The notes under the pieces are model-generated. The model saw only the letters and a list, made by a program, of their open reading frames with translations, was not told the DNA's origin and searched no databases. A stretch of DNA of 53,943 bases from Welwitschia mirabilis. Lineage: Eukaryota; Gnetophyta; Gnetopsida; Welwitschiales. This document shows positions 23,951-35,095 of the stretch, piece by piece. How positions within the stretch are numbered: the first letter of the stretch is position 1; each line of letters starts with the position of its first letter. The translations under genes were made by a program, and so were the position numbers. The DNA lies in the NCBI GenBank assembly GCA_051453625.1, contig JBOZIK010000001.1, positions 83,511,713 through 83,565,655 on the forward strand, written 5' to 3'.

Positions 23951-25693
23951 TTGTCAATCCCTAACAAAGTGAGCAATCAACTATATTGTGAGATAATTTG
24001 ACTAAGATAATAAGCAACTAGAAAAATGGAATTTGAGTTAAATTTTATTATGCAGGAATAGAAAACAAAAATCCATTAACTGATACAATTACTAAGGTAT
24101 TCATAAGATCCCTACTTAAAACATCATAATAGACCAAATAAATGTCACACACATAAACAAATCATCGAATATAACACTGATAGTTTAGAAAATGATAATG
24201 TGTATACATAAATTGGTAAAGTAATGTGAAACTGATGTGTAAACTTAAGTAGTAATAATATCAAAGAATGATGTATGAAAAGTTCATTAATGTTTTTCTA
24301 TAAGAGGTGAAGTTTAAAAGTAAGTATAGCATTTTCTCTTAAATGATCTGAAATATTACTGCAAAAAAACTTTATGAGTGGGCTATTGTGCTAGTGCTAG
24401 ATAAAGTCCATGAAATTTATTCAAATAACATGAAATCATATCCAAACAACTCATCATAAATATGTATCATGAAAGCTCAAAATGGTCATTTTAAATTTAA
24501 AAATTATAAATTTTTTCATAATATCTTAGAAGAAAGATCAAAGAGATGTCATTTCCCCTCCACAGGAAAAGAAAGATGTCCCAGATTCCACAAAGAAAAA
24601 AGGATGATTGTCATCTTGTCTGTCATGGGAATGATAGACATAAGATAACAATGATTAAATGAGATGTTTGGACAAGTTAGGAAAAATCTAAAAAAATCTA
24701 ATAGTAATCAAGTAGTAAAAAAGAAGCAGAAAAATAGAAAAAAGGTAAAAAGTGAAGAATTATCCTGAAAAACATGATCATGATGAAAGAGACTTATGAG
24801 ACCACAATAATGCATTAAGTAAAAAGAAGCAATGCTTATAAGTACTCCTTCAAATTATCCAAAACTCTATGAGTATTCAAGATGTTATAAGTGGATGTAT
24901 GCAAAACCAAAGCCAAAATAGAAAAGCATTAGCATAAAAAAAAGGAACACATAAATCAAAGGAAAAGGAATGCATCAACTAAAAGTGCTAAAAAGAAAAA
25001 CAACCCCTATAAAGAAAACCTATAAGTAAAAATAAAAAGACAACTAGAGAATTACTAAATGATAAAATAAAAAGATACTCAAATGACTTTGAAAATCCCA
25101 AGCAAAACAATTAAGGAAAAACATAATGAAAATGGACAATTAGGAACATGAAGAAGATTACTTACCTACACAAAATTTATCCTGGCAAATTTCCTTATTA
25201 GAAATCATAAAATAACTTGATAATTATGCATGACATAATGTAAAAATTCATAAAGTTCAACTCTAATAGGAAATGATTATGATAACGCCAAGTATGTCTA
25301 GTGTTATCAAACAATGAATGATAGGATAAAATGCTATTTAAAATAGGAACTTATAAGCTATCATCTCAAAACAACACTATAAAAAAGTAAAGTGAACATG
25401 TGGAAGTACTATAAATAAGTAAAGTAAATGAGTCTAGAAAACAAGCAATGCCTCTGATGATATCAGAGATATTACTAATCTCATAACCTCTAAGTACATT
25501 TTTATTTTACTATGATGAGGGGAGTGCAACACCTACTAGAGGTATAAGGACCTACATAGAATGATCAATTGATCCCTTAGTGTAGTTTCCATAGCTACCA
25601 CAAAGGCTATTCTTGAGAATATTTACCTTGGTGCACTTGGAGTAGCACATCATAAGGGCCATGTTTTAAGATATAACATGAAAGAGCATGGCC
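23951..25693 (-). other. Unit 1 3' untranslated module
   Basis: No reading frame with support. The block is shared with unit 3 (35110-36880), unit 4 (43820-45600), element A and element B. It contains 'ggatgattgtcatc' and 'gtcatgggaatgat' near 24604-24640 (dispersed palindrome motif) and the 'atgaggggagtgcaac' block near 25513. Confidence 0.6.
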
Positions 25694-25760
25694 TTTATTT
25701 ATTTTTTTTCTTTTTGTTCTTTCTTTCTCTTCTTTCTTTTTTATTTTTTTCTTTTTTTTA
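25694..25760 (-). repeat. Internal purine tract of unit 1
   Basis: On the element strand this is an almost pure A/G run, about 65 bases, following the conserved 'acatgaaagagcatgg' block on the plus strand. Equivalent tracts are at 30507-30574, 36880-36941, 37823-37890, 39245-39290, 45598-45659 and, in element B, 53681-53716. Confidence 0.75.
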
Positions 25761-25869
25761 AAGTAAATTTTACATGACCAAATACTAGTAAGAATAAAAG
25801 TAAAGTGATGAAATAAATAATAAGGAAGAACATGCTAAGACAACTAATTACTCACACCATTGAAAGAGA

Positions 25870-28090
25870 ATAAACAAGCCAAGGCATCTTCTTTCAAAAT
25901 GAATTTCATAGACATTCGAATGTCTGAAGATTAGAAGAAGCTAACCTTATCATTTAAAATGCCCAAGTAAAATATTTAAGAATTATGATAACTTCATAAA
26001 GTAAAACATTAGTCAACTTAAAGATGTTCAAGTGATAGCATCATGTTTACCAAAATAATCGGCTAAAGAAGAATTTAGATAATGGTAGGGGAAAAATCCA
26101 AGATAAGTGCTTCTATCATATTCAAGGTTGAATTGATAGATATGTTAATGATTTTTAACCTTTTATCCATTAACTTCTGAATTTCTCAGGTGTTGAGATT
26201 GAAAGTTTCAATAAAGCCATTTAAAGATGTATTTTTTTCTAAAAAATAAGGACCTAATCATGGAGAAGTTCATCTAGTTATGTAAAAAGTGTACTTGGGT
26301 AATGTATTTTTCAAAAAAATAAGGACCAAACCAAATAGAAACCAATTGATAAAACACAGAAGGTATGCAATCATTTTGGAGTAAAATCAAGTGGAGATAA
26401 AGAGAGTAAAATTATCAAACTTTGATAGCATAATTTTTAAAATCGAAATAAGAGATAAAGAAGTGATAAATTTCATTGATAAATAATCTCTTATGACAAC
26501 AATGTAAAGTATGACTATCATTATATAATTCATTTAATGTATTATTTAAAGAATGGAACCAAGATGTTTTTAAGGGATTTTGAGAATTTTGAATAAGATT
26601 AATAAGATCCTTAAGATTTAACTCTAAGCATGGGTTATCATCAAGAAGATAAGGCTTACCCCAATTCAAAATTCTAAGATATTCCAAGTCAAACTTTTTA
26701 GAAGAATAATCATTAAAAGCACAAGGTAAAGAAAACTTGGTAGGAAATTAAAGATTGTTACTTTTAGGATTACATGAATTTTTAAAAAGAAGAGATTAAG
26801 AGATAGGAGAAATAGACTCTTCAAAATGAGGGGTGTTATGAGAGGCAAGGGAAGAAACATGGCCTTGAGAATTATGTTAAGGTGTAATTGAAAGAGATGG
26901 AAAAAGGTTATCATTATTAAGGTCAAAAGGTAATGTAAAAATGGAAGTAGAAATGGAAGTAGAACTGGATGTAGAAGTGGATAGAGGAATGTATTTCGAA
27001 GTTGCACATGAAGGCATAAGTTAAAAGGATGTATAGAAGTATGAGTAAAAAGAACAAGTCTATCATATACGAAATTTGAATGAATATCTAGGGGTCATTC
27101 ATTGTGATTAATTTCTTTACTATTATCTTTGTTATTATTTCCTTGGATTATTGCTTCACTTTTCTCATCGTTATTTGTGACTAGATCCTCCTTCTCATAT
27201 TGAATATTGCTTTCATTTTTTAGGTTATTAGAGTCATCAAAAAAATTATTAAGAGAACTAAGAGCATCATCTTCATTATGGATTGAAAAGTTTTTAGATT
27301 TATCATGAATTGATTTCTCATCCTGAGTATTTAGTAGTAAATGAATGACAAGGGTATAAACTAAAACCTAAATATCATCAACTAATGTATGATCATCTTC
27401 TTCTCAATTATTAAGAGATTGGGTTGAGTTATTATTATTTTATCTTTTCTCATCTTCAAATGAATAGGATGTTTAAGTTTTATTCACAATTTCATCTTTA
27501 AGTTGAAAGTAAGAATCACCATCATTTATTTCTAATTTTTCTTCATTTTCCTAAAAGTAGGATGAATTAGGATAGTTGTAAGGATGTTGTGTTGTAAAGG
27601 ATCCTTTAATATGTAATATTATTTGTGTTTTCTTGGTTCTTCTTCACTTTATCAATATTCTCTTTTAATGGATCATGTTTTTCCATATAGTAAGTCATGG
27701 AAGATGGTTATTCTTTGTAGAGATGCCTAGGAGATGGTTGGAATTGATAAAAATGATTATAAGAATTTGTCTAAATGAGGTGGAATTCCTAAAATATAAA
27801 GAATCTTCATTATCATGTCTATATAAGGTTTGAAACAAAGATGGGAAAGAAGAAGAAGTTTGAAAAGATTAAGGGGCTCAATTCCTACTCTCAATAGGAT
27901 TTTGTGTTGTTCTCCATCTTGTAAAAACTTCTTAAACCATTTGATCATTACAAACCTCAGAAGCTTTTATGTTTCTCCTACTTTATGCAAAGATCTCTTA
28001 ATGTGTTTTCTTAATATTATCCTTAGCATTTTAAAAGTTTCTTCTCTTTTTAGAAAGAAGTTACATAATGGTTCTTCTATTACTATTCAT
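25870..28090 (-). pseudogene. Unit 1 copy of the unrecognised array ORF
   Basis: The start codon is at 28090 (minus strand), about 930 bases after the PBS. The best preserved part, 26415-26687, contains EYLRILNWGKPYLLDDNPCL, then a leucine-rich stretch and SWFHSLNNTLNELYNDSH, then RLFINEIYHFFISYFDFKNY. Unit 2 has the same residues with few changes. In unit 1 the frame seems to read on to about 25870-26100 without an early stop, so the ancestral protein may have been longer than the surviving open part. Frameshifts and stops make it a pseudogene. I do not recognise the family; no zinc knuckle, D-[ST]-G or YxDD motif is visible. Confidence 0.6.
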
Positions 28091-29021
28091 TAAAGCAAGT
28101 GAGAAGAATAAAATAAGAAGATTTAATTTAAGATGATAAGAAAGATTATTACATAATAAAGATTAAGTTTCCCTATCATATAAGTTTCATCATTTTGTCG
28201 AAAATGTTAGTCCTTAATACTTGAAAGATGTGTAATGACTATCTATTTTAACTATCATGAAAATAACTAATAGAATGACTATGGGAAGAAAGGAAAATCT
28301 GATTCTACAATAAAAGAAAAGAATTCTTAGGACTTGCATACCTATGATGTATATACCTAGATTTTTCTCTAAGTTGAAATGATCTTACTTTACTACTTTC
28401 TTCAATCAAGTTCTTCTCCATTCAGTGTTTCATCTTTCTACTAGAATTTACTATGTCCCTACATGCACATATAACAAATAGAAAGCAAAAATAAAAAACA
28501 AGGTCCCATCATTCGCCTTGCCATGGATAAAATAAGGGAGACAACAATTACATAGAAAACCAAAATATTAAAAAAATTATAGAAAATAAAAAATTAAACT
28601 GGTGTCGTATTTGTCATGGAGACGTTGGAGAGAATGGTGATCATACTAATAGAAAATCAAAACTTAAAAACTCAATAGAAAAATATAAAAAAAATTATCA
28701 AAAGCAAAAACTCAAAAAATGACTATCATCCAGTCTATTGTGGAGATAACTAAGAGGATTATTATAACTTTATTATTAAAATAAAAATAGAAAAAAATTA
28801 TGAAAGTAGATATTAATTTTAAAATTATAGAACTATTGTTTTCAATGTCATTGGGACAACATAAGGGATGCAAAGATTCCTTAAAACTATGGAAAATAAA
28901 AATTCTAGAGATAAACTTACTTTAAGCTAAGCTAAAATATAATACTAATTCAAATAAATAATCTAAACAAAAGATCCAAGGTACTTATCTAGTTAGTGAC
29001 AATTCTCCAGTTCCTTGCAGC
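28091..29021 (-). other. Unit 1 5' leader
   Basis: About 930 bases between PBS and ORF start; the leaders of units 2-4 are about 820 bases. It carries at least three degenerate GTC...TGGGGAxGAC motifs (28505-28530, 28608-28640, 28838-28870). No frame of note. Confidence 0.55.
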
Positions 29022-29041
29022 CTTTCTCAACAATGGCATCA
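29022..29041 (-). other. Unit 1 primer binding site, tRNA-Asp type
   Basis: Minus strand TGATGCCATTGTTGAGAAAG, a decayed match to the tRNA-Asp complement TGGCGCCGTTGCCGGGGA. Three bases separate it from LTR2. Confidence 0.7.
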
Positions 29042-29044
29042 AAA

Positions 29045-30474
29045 TGTTGTAGTATGAATTTATATAATCTTAAAGTTCTATAGATAAATCTATAAATCAA
29101 ATAAATTATAGAAAAACACATGATAATGTAAACAAAAGTTCACCCAAATGTCGTAATCCTAATAAAGGCATTAAGCTTAGATTTAAAGAATTAATTTTCA
29201 AAAGTATTTTTAGTCTTTTTATCTTTTCAATAACTAAAAGTAAATAACAATGAATAAAGCAATACAAGATAAATGGANNNNNNNNNNNNNNNNNNNNNNN
29301 NNNNNNNNNNNNNNNNNNNNNNNNNNNNNNNNNNNNNNNNNNNNNNNNNNNNNNNNNNNNNNNNNNNNNNNNNNNNNNNNNNNNNNNNNNNNNNNNNNNN
29401 NNNNNNNNNNNNNNNNNNNNNNNNNNNNNNNNNNNNNNNNNNNNNNNNNNNNNNNNNNNNNNNNNNNNNNNNNNNNNTTTCCAATAGTTTCTTTTAGTTT
29501 TTAATCTTTTAATAACTAAAATAAAATAAAGTAAATGCAATATAATGCAAATGGATATGAAATGCAAATAGAAATGGAATGAATTCTATTAGTTTATAAT
29601 TCTTCTATCATAAGAACTAGCTTCCTATAATTCAGATCAATTAAGAAAAGTACTTAACTTATTCCTAACCAATATAAACTATGAGATATACCAAGTGGAA
29701 TAAGAAATGCAATGGGAAATGGAAATGAAATAACAATGTAAGTCTAGTACTAACCAAAGTCAACCTTAATAAAGGTTTCCCTTATGATCTAAATAAATTA
29801 TAGAACTGTCACTTAACTATAACCAATTTAAACCACAAGGGAAATTTATAGAATTGGATTAAAAATATTAATTATATTAATTTCAAAGAACTTTACATCT
29901 ACTTACAACAGAATAATATCACCTCAATGGAAGAGACTAAGCCTAACATCAAGAAAACTCCTTTTTGTAGCCACTGGATGGACCTCTTATCCTTTAATCA
30001 TATGTTATAAACATATCAAGTATAAAAGATGAATTGGAAGTTAGAACAAGAGGGGATATTTATAGTTTTACATTGAAAGTTTTAGAAACGTAACCCTAAA
30101 AGTTAGAGAGAAAACCATACTATCCCAAGTGGGGTGCATGACCCTATTACAAGGTAATTCAGTCTTGCATATATAAAATAGTTCTCTTATTGACTATTAT
30201 AAGGATAACACTGGGGACAATGCCCCTTAACATTAGATAATTAATTAGCTTTCAGCTTTGCAATAGGTCCTTTAGTTGGCTTTAGATTTGTCATCGTCCC
30301 TTATGTTATGGGGATGACAATGGAGATGACACCTCCATAGAAAAGGGTGCTTCATTAGCTCTAACCTCTAGAATAGTTCTATCATTCCCTCTATCGTGGA
30401 AACAATAGTGGGGATGACACCCTTTCAAAGCTCCTCGAGTAATGCAAATCAGCCTTATTCATCAGCCTTCTTTC
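29045..30474 (-). mobile_element. LTR2, with a gap and missing its end
   Basis: Starts TGTTGTAGTATGAA beside a PBS. A 200-base N run (29278-29477) is flanked by homologous sequence on both sides: 29190-29277 and 29478-29560 cover the same LTR positions. The two halves may therefore come from different LTR copies. The LTR breaks off near 30474, about 220 bp before its expected end, and passes directly into internal sequence. Confidence 0.7.
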
Positions 30475-31142
30475 ATGTTTTAACATATAACATGAAAGAG
30501 TATGGCCTTTATTTCTTTTCTTGCTTTTTCTTTCTTTCTTTCTCTTCTTTCTTTTTTATTTTTTTCTTTTTTTTAAAGTAAATTTTACATGAACAAATAC
30601 TAGTAAGAATAAAAGTGAAGTGATGAAATAAGTAATAAGGAATAACATGCTAAGACAACTAATTACTCACACCATTGAAAGAAAATAAACGAGCCAAGGC
30701 ATCTTCCTTCAAAATGAATTTCATAGACATATGAATGTCTAAAGATTAGATGAAGATAACCTTATCATTTAAAATGCCCAAGTAAAATACTTAATAATTA
30801 TAGTAACTTCATAAAGTAAAACATTAGTCAACTTAAAGATGTTCAAGTGATATCATCACATTTATCAAAATAATTAGCTAAAGAAAAATTTAGATAATGG
30901 TAGGGAAAAAATCCAAGATAAGTGCTTCTATCATATTTAAGATTGAATTGATTAATATGTTAATGATTTTTAATCCTTTATCCATTAAATTTTGAATTTC
31001 TCAGGTGTTAAGATTGAAAGTTTCAATAGAGCCATTTAAATATGTATTTTTCTTAAAAATAAGGACCTAATCATGGAGAAGTTGATCTAGTTGTGTAAAA
31101 AGTGCACTTGGGTAATGTATTTTTCAAAAAATAAGGATCAAA

Positions 31143-32902
31143 TCAAATAGAAACCAATTGATAAAACATAGAAGGTATGCAATCATTTTGGAATAAAATC
31201 AAGTGGAGGTAAAGAAAGTAAAATGATAAAACTTTGATAGCATAATTTTCAAAATCAAAATAAGAGATAAAAAGATGATAAATTTCATTGATAAATAATC
31301 TCTTATGAAAATAGTGTAAAGCATGAGTATCATTATATAATTCATTTAAGGTATTACTTAAATAATGAAACCAAGATGCTTTTAAGGGATTTTGAGAATT
31401 TTTAATAAGATTAAGAAGATTCTTAAGATTCAACTCTAAGCATGGGTTATCATTAAGAAGATAAGGCATATCCCAATTCAAAATTCCAAGATATTCCAAG
31501 TCAAACCTTTTAGAACAATAATTATTAAAAGCACAAGGTAAAGGAGACTTGGTAGGAAAATAAAGAATGTTACTTTGAGGATTACATGAATTTTTAAAAA
31601 GAAGAGATTGAGAGATAGGAGAAATAGACTCTTTAAAACGAGGGGTGTTATGAGAATCAAGAGAAGAAACATGGNNNNNNNNATTATAGAAAGGTGTAAT
31701 TGAAAGAAATGGAAAAAGTTTATCATTATTAAGGTCATAAGATAATGTAAAAATGGAAGTAGAAATGGAAATAGAAGTGGATGTAGAAGTGGATGGAGGG
31801 ATGTATTTTGAAGTTGCACATGAAGGCATAAGTGAAAAGTATGTATAGAAGTATGAGTAGAAAGAATAAATCTATCATATATGAAATTTGAATGAATCTT
31901 TAGGGGTCAATCATTGTGATTACTTTCTTCACTATTATCTTTGTTATTATTTTATTGGATTATTACTTTACTTTTCTCATTGTTATTTATGACTAGATCC
32001 CCCTTCTCATATTGAATATTGCTTTCATTTTCTAGGCTATTAGAGTCATCAAAACAATTATCAAGAGAACTAAGAGCATCATCTTCATTATGGGTTGAAA
32101 AGTTTTTAGATTTATCATTAATGGATTTCTCATCCTAAGTATCTAGCAGTAAATGAATGGAAGAGGTACAATCTAAAACCTAAAAATCATCACCTAATGT
32201 ATGATCATCATCTTCTTAATTGTTAAGATATTGGGTTGAGTTATTATTATTTTATCTTTGATCATCTTCAAATGAATAGGATGTTGAAGTTTGAACCACA
32301 ATTTCATCTTCAAGTTGAAAGCAAGAATCACCATCATTTATTTTTAAGTTTTCTTCATTTTTCTAAAGGTAGGATGAAGTAGGATAGTTGTAAGGATGTT
32401 GTCTTGTAAAAGATCCTTGAATATGTAATAGTGCTTGTGTTTTCTTGGTTCTTCTTTATTTTATCAATATTTTCTTTTAATAGATCATGTTTTTCATTGT
32501 AGTAAGTCATGGGAGATGGTTCTTCTTCACAGTGATGCCTAGGAAATGGTTGGAATTGATAAAAATGATTATAAGAAGTTTGTCTAAATGAGGTGAAATT
32601 TCTAAAATATGAAGAATCTTCATCATCATGTCTATATGAAGTTTGAAACAAAGAGGAGAAAGAAGAAGAAGGTTGAAAAGATGAAGGGCTCAATTCCTAC
32701 TCTCAATAGCATTTTGTGTTGTTCTCCATCTTGCAAAAACTTCTTAAAGCATTTGATCTTTATAAACCTCAGAATCTTTTATGTTTTTTCTACTTTATAC
32801 AAATATCTCTTGATGTGTTTTCCTACTATTATCCTCAACATTTTGGAAGTTTCTTCTTCTTTTAGAAAGAAGTTACATAATTATTCTTCTATTACTATTC
32901 AT
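31143..32902 (-). pseudogene. Unit 2 copy of the unrecognised array ORF (longest open part)
   Basis: The start codon is at 32902 and the final stop at 31143, about 586 codons. The last 228 codons (31829-31143) are open apart from 8 N. The N-terminal part is charged and probably helical, followed by an F/S/Y-rich stretch and NEKHDLLKENIDKIKKNQEN (possible short coiled coil, 32430-32500). An acidic, N/D/S-rich middle comes next, then a serine/threonine run (STSTSTSISISTS) near 31760. The C-terminal part is L/N/F-rich, with YLLNDNPCLELNL, TLNELYND and INEIYHLFISYFDFENYAIK. The frame is kept from 32693 to the end; the first 70 codons are shifted by an indel. No known domain is recognised. Nothing suggests membrane insertion beyond generally hydrophobic codon use. 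Confidence 0.65.
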
Positions 32903-33724
32903 TAAAGTAAGTGAAAAGAATGAAACAAGAAAATTTAATTCAAGATGATAAGAAATATTAGTACATAATGAAGATCAAGTTTCCCTCTCATAGAAGTTTC
33001 ATACTTTTATCGAAAATGTTAGTCCTTAATACTTAAAAGATGTGTAATGACTATCTATTTTAATTATCATGAAAATAACTAATAGAATGACTACAAAGAA
33101 AAAAGAAAATCTGATTCTATAATAAGAGAAAAACAATTTTTGGAACTTGCATACCTATGATGTGTATACCTAGATTTTACTCAAAGTTAAATGATCCTAT
33201 GCTAATACTTTCTTTAATTAAGTTCCACTTCCTTTGATATTTCATCTTTATGCTAGAATTCACTATGCCCTGCATGCACAGACCACAAATAGAAAACCAA
33301 AATAAAAAATAAGAGACCATCATTTGCCTTGTCGTAGAGACAACAAGAAGAATGATAATTTATTTACATTTGTAAAAAAAAGTAAATTACAAAATGTGAA
33401 AAAAAAGACTGTCGAAAAAGCATTATCTCCTACATGTCATGGGGATGACAAACAAGATGAAAATATTTTTATTACTAAATCTAAAAATAAAAAAATTGCA
33501 AAAATAAAAACTAATTTCGATGTTTTAAAATTATCAGACCAAATATCATTAAGATGACATAGAGAATGAGAGGGTCCCTAAAAACATTATGGAAATTAAA
33601 ATTACATAGAACTAAACCTACATTAAACTATAATAGAAATACAACATTAATTCAAATAAATAACCTAAACAAAAGATTGAAGAAAATTATCTGGTTAATG
33701 ATAATTCTCTAGATTATTGCAGCC
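32903..33724 (-). other. Unit 2 5' leader
   Basis: About 820 bases with no supported gene. The plus-strand 77-codon frame at 33324-33557 lies antisense in the leader and has no counterpart in other units. Motif copies of the GTC/GAC type are near 33325-33345 and 33430-33460. Confidence 0.5.
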
Positions 33725-33743
33725 TTTCTCCTCAATGGTATCA
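33725..33743 (-). other. Unit 2 primer binding site, tRNA-Asp type
   Basis: Minus strand TGATACCATTGAGGAGAAA, three bases from LTR3; decayed but in the same place as in the other units. Confidence 0.65.
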
Positions 33744-33746
33744 AAA

Positions 33747-35095
33747 TGTTGCAGTTTGAATTTATGCAATCTTAAATTCCTTTAGCATAATCTTGTAAAT
33801 CAAATAACTTGTAAATAATACATGCTAGTATAGATAGGAGTTCATCTAAATGTCATAATAACAATAGACGCACTAGGCTCAGAGATAGAAAATTGATTTC
33901 CAATAGTTTCTTTTAGTTTTTTATTTTTTAATAACTGATATAAAATAAAGTAACTGTAATGTAATGCAAATGGATATGAAATACAAATGGAAATGGAATG
34001 AATTCTATTAGTTTCTAATTCTTCTATCATAAGAACTAGCTTCCTATAATTCAGAGTAATTAAGAAAAGTACTTAACTTATTCCTAATCAACATGAACTA
34101 TGAGATATACCAAGTAGAATAAGGAATGCAATATGAAATGTTAAATGAAATAACAATGTAAGTCTAGTACTACCCAAAGTCAACCTTAATAGAGATTGCC
34201 CTTATGATCTAAATAAATCATAGAACTGTCACTTAACTATAACCAACTTAAACCATAAGGGATATTTATAGAATTGGAATAAAAAGATTAATTATATTAA
34301 TTTCAAAGAAATTTACATCTACTTACAAAAAATAATATCACCTCAATGGAAGAGACTAAGCCTAACATCAAGAAAACTCCTTTTTATAGCCATTGAATGG
34401 ATCTCTTATCCTTTAATCATCTGTCAAAAGCATATTAAGTACAAAAGATGAATTGGAAGTAAGGATAAGAGGGGATATTTATAGTTATACATTGAAAGTT
34501 ATAGAAATGTAATCCTAAAAGTTAGAGAGAAAACCATACTAGAACAAGTGGAGTGCATAACCCATTACAAGATAATTCAATGTTGCATATATAAAATAGT
34601 TCTCTTATTGACTATTATGGTGATAAATTTGGGGATAATGCCCCTTAACATTAGATAATTAATTAGCTTTTAGCTTTGCAATAGGCCCTATAGTTGGCTC
34701 TAGATTTGTCATCATCCCTTATGTCATGGGGATGATAATGGGGATGACACCTCCATAGAAAAGGGTGCTTCACTAGCTTGAACCTCCAGTCCATGTTGCT
34801 ATAATAGGCAGGTACAGTGCTATCATCCCCTCTGTCATGGGAATGATAGCGGTAATGATATCTTTCCAAAGTTCCATAAGTAATGCAAATCAGCCTTCTT
34901 CATCATTACTCTTTCTTCAATATGCTAAGTACTAAAACATGCTTGAAATGGCTTCAATTATGCTAAGAGTTATGTGTTTTTGTGATCATCCCATTGACTC
35001 TCCATAATTATCATAATTACATTCAAACCTATATAAATGCCCTACAGAAGTACTCTAAATACATCATCAAATTCCTACAAATTGGCATCATAACA
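33747..35095 (-). mobile_element. LTR3, complete, shared by units 2 and 3
   Basis: 1,349 bp, uninterrupted, TGTTGCAGTT...CATAACA. The PBS of unit 2 touches its left side and the PPT of unit 3 its right side, with no N gap. It carries the TATA box (34476-34484) and palindromic blocks such as ATCATCCC...GGGGATGAT near 34710-34740. Confidence 0.85.

Larger units (their letters stand above)
30475..33746 (-). mobile_element. Unit 2 internal region, lacking its 3' part
   Basis: It begins at the position equivalent to 25663 of unit 1 (the 'catgttttaa..atataacatgaaagag' block). The PPT and about 1.7 kb of the 3' module are thus absent, together with the last part of LTR2. From there it runs collinear with unit 1 to the PBS at 33725-33743. 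An 8-base N run lies at 31675-31682. Confidence 0.75.

Noticed and set aside
27830-28093. Plus-strand frame of 87 codons, also open in unit 2 (32609-32905) and unit 3 (41353-41640), with shared SIPTLN.ILCCSPSCK
   Set aside because: It is antisense to the start of the minus-strand array ORF. It stays similar because the sense frame is similar; it has no leader or start context of its own and is broken in unit 4.
31478-31819. Leucine-rich minus-strand frames (also 26666-27007, 40235-40540, 46698-47078) that look like membrane proteins
   Set aside because: They overlap the array ORF in another frame. The apparent hydrophobic helices come from reading the serine/threonine repeat and T-rich codons one base out of frame.
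33324-33557. Plus-strand 77-codon lysine-rich frame
   Set aside because: It lies in the 5' leader of unit 2, has no counterpart in the other leaders, and its composition follows the A-rich sequence.
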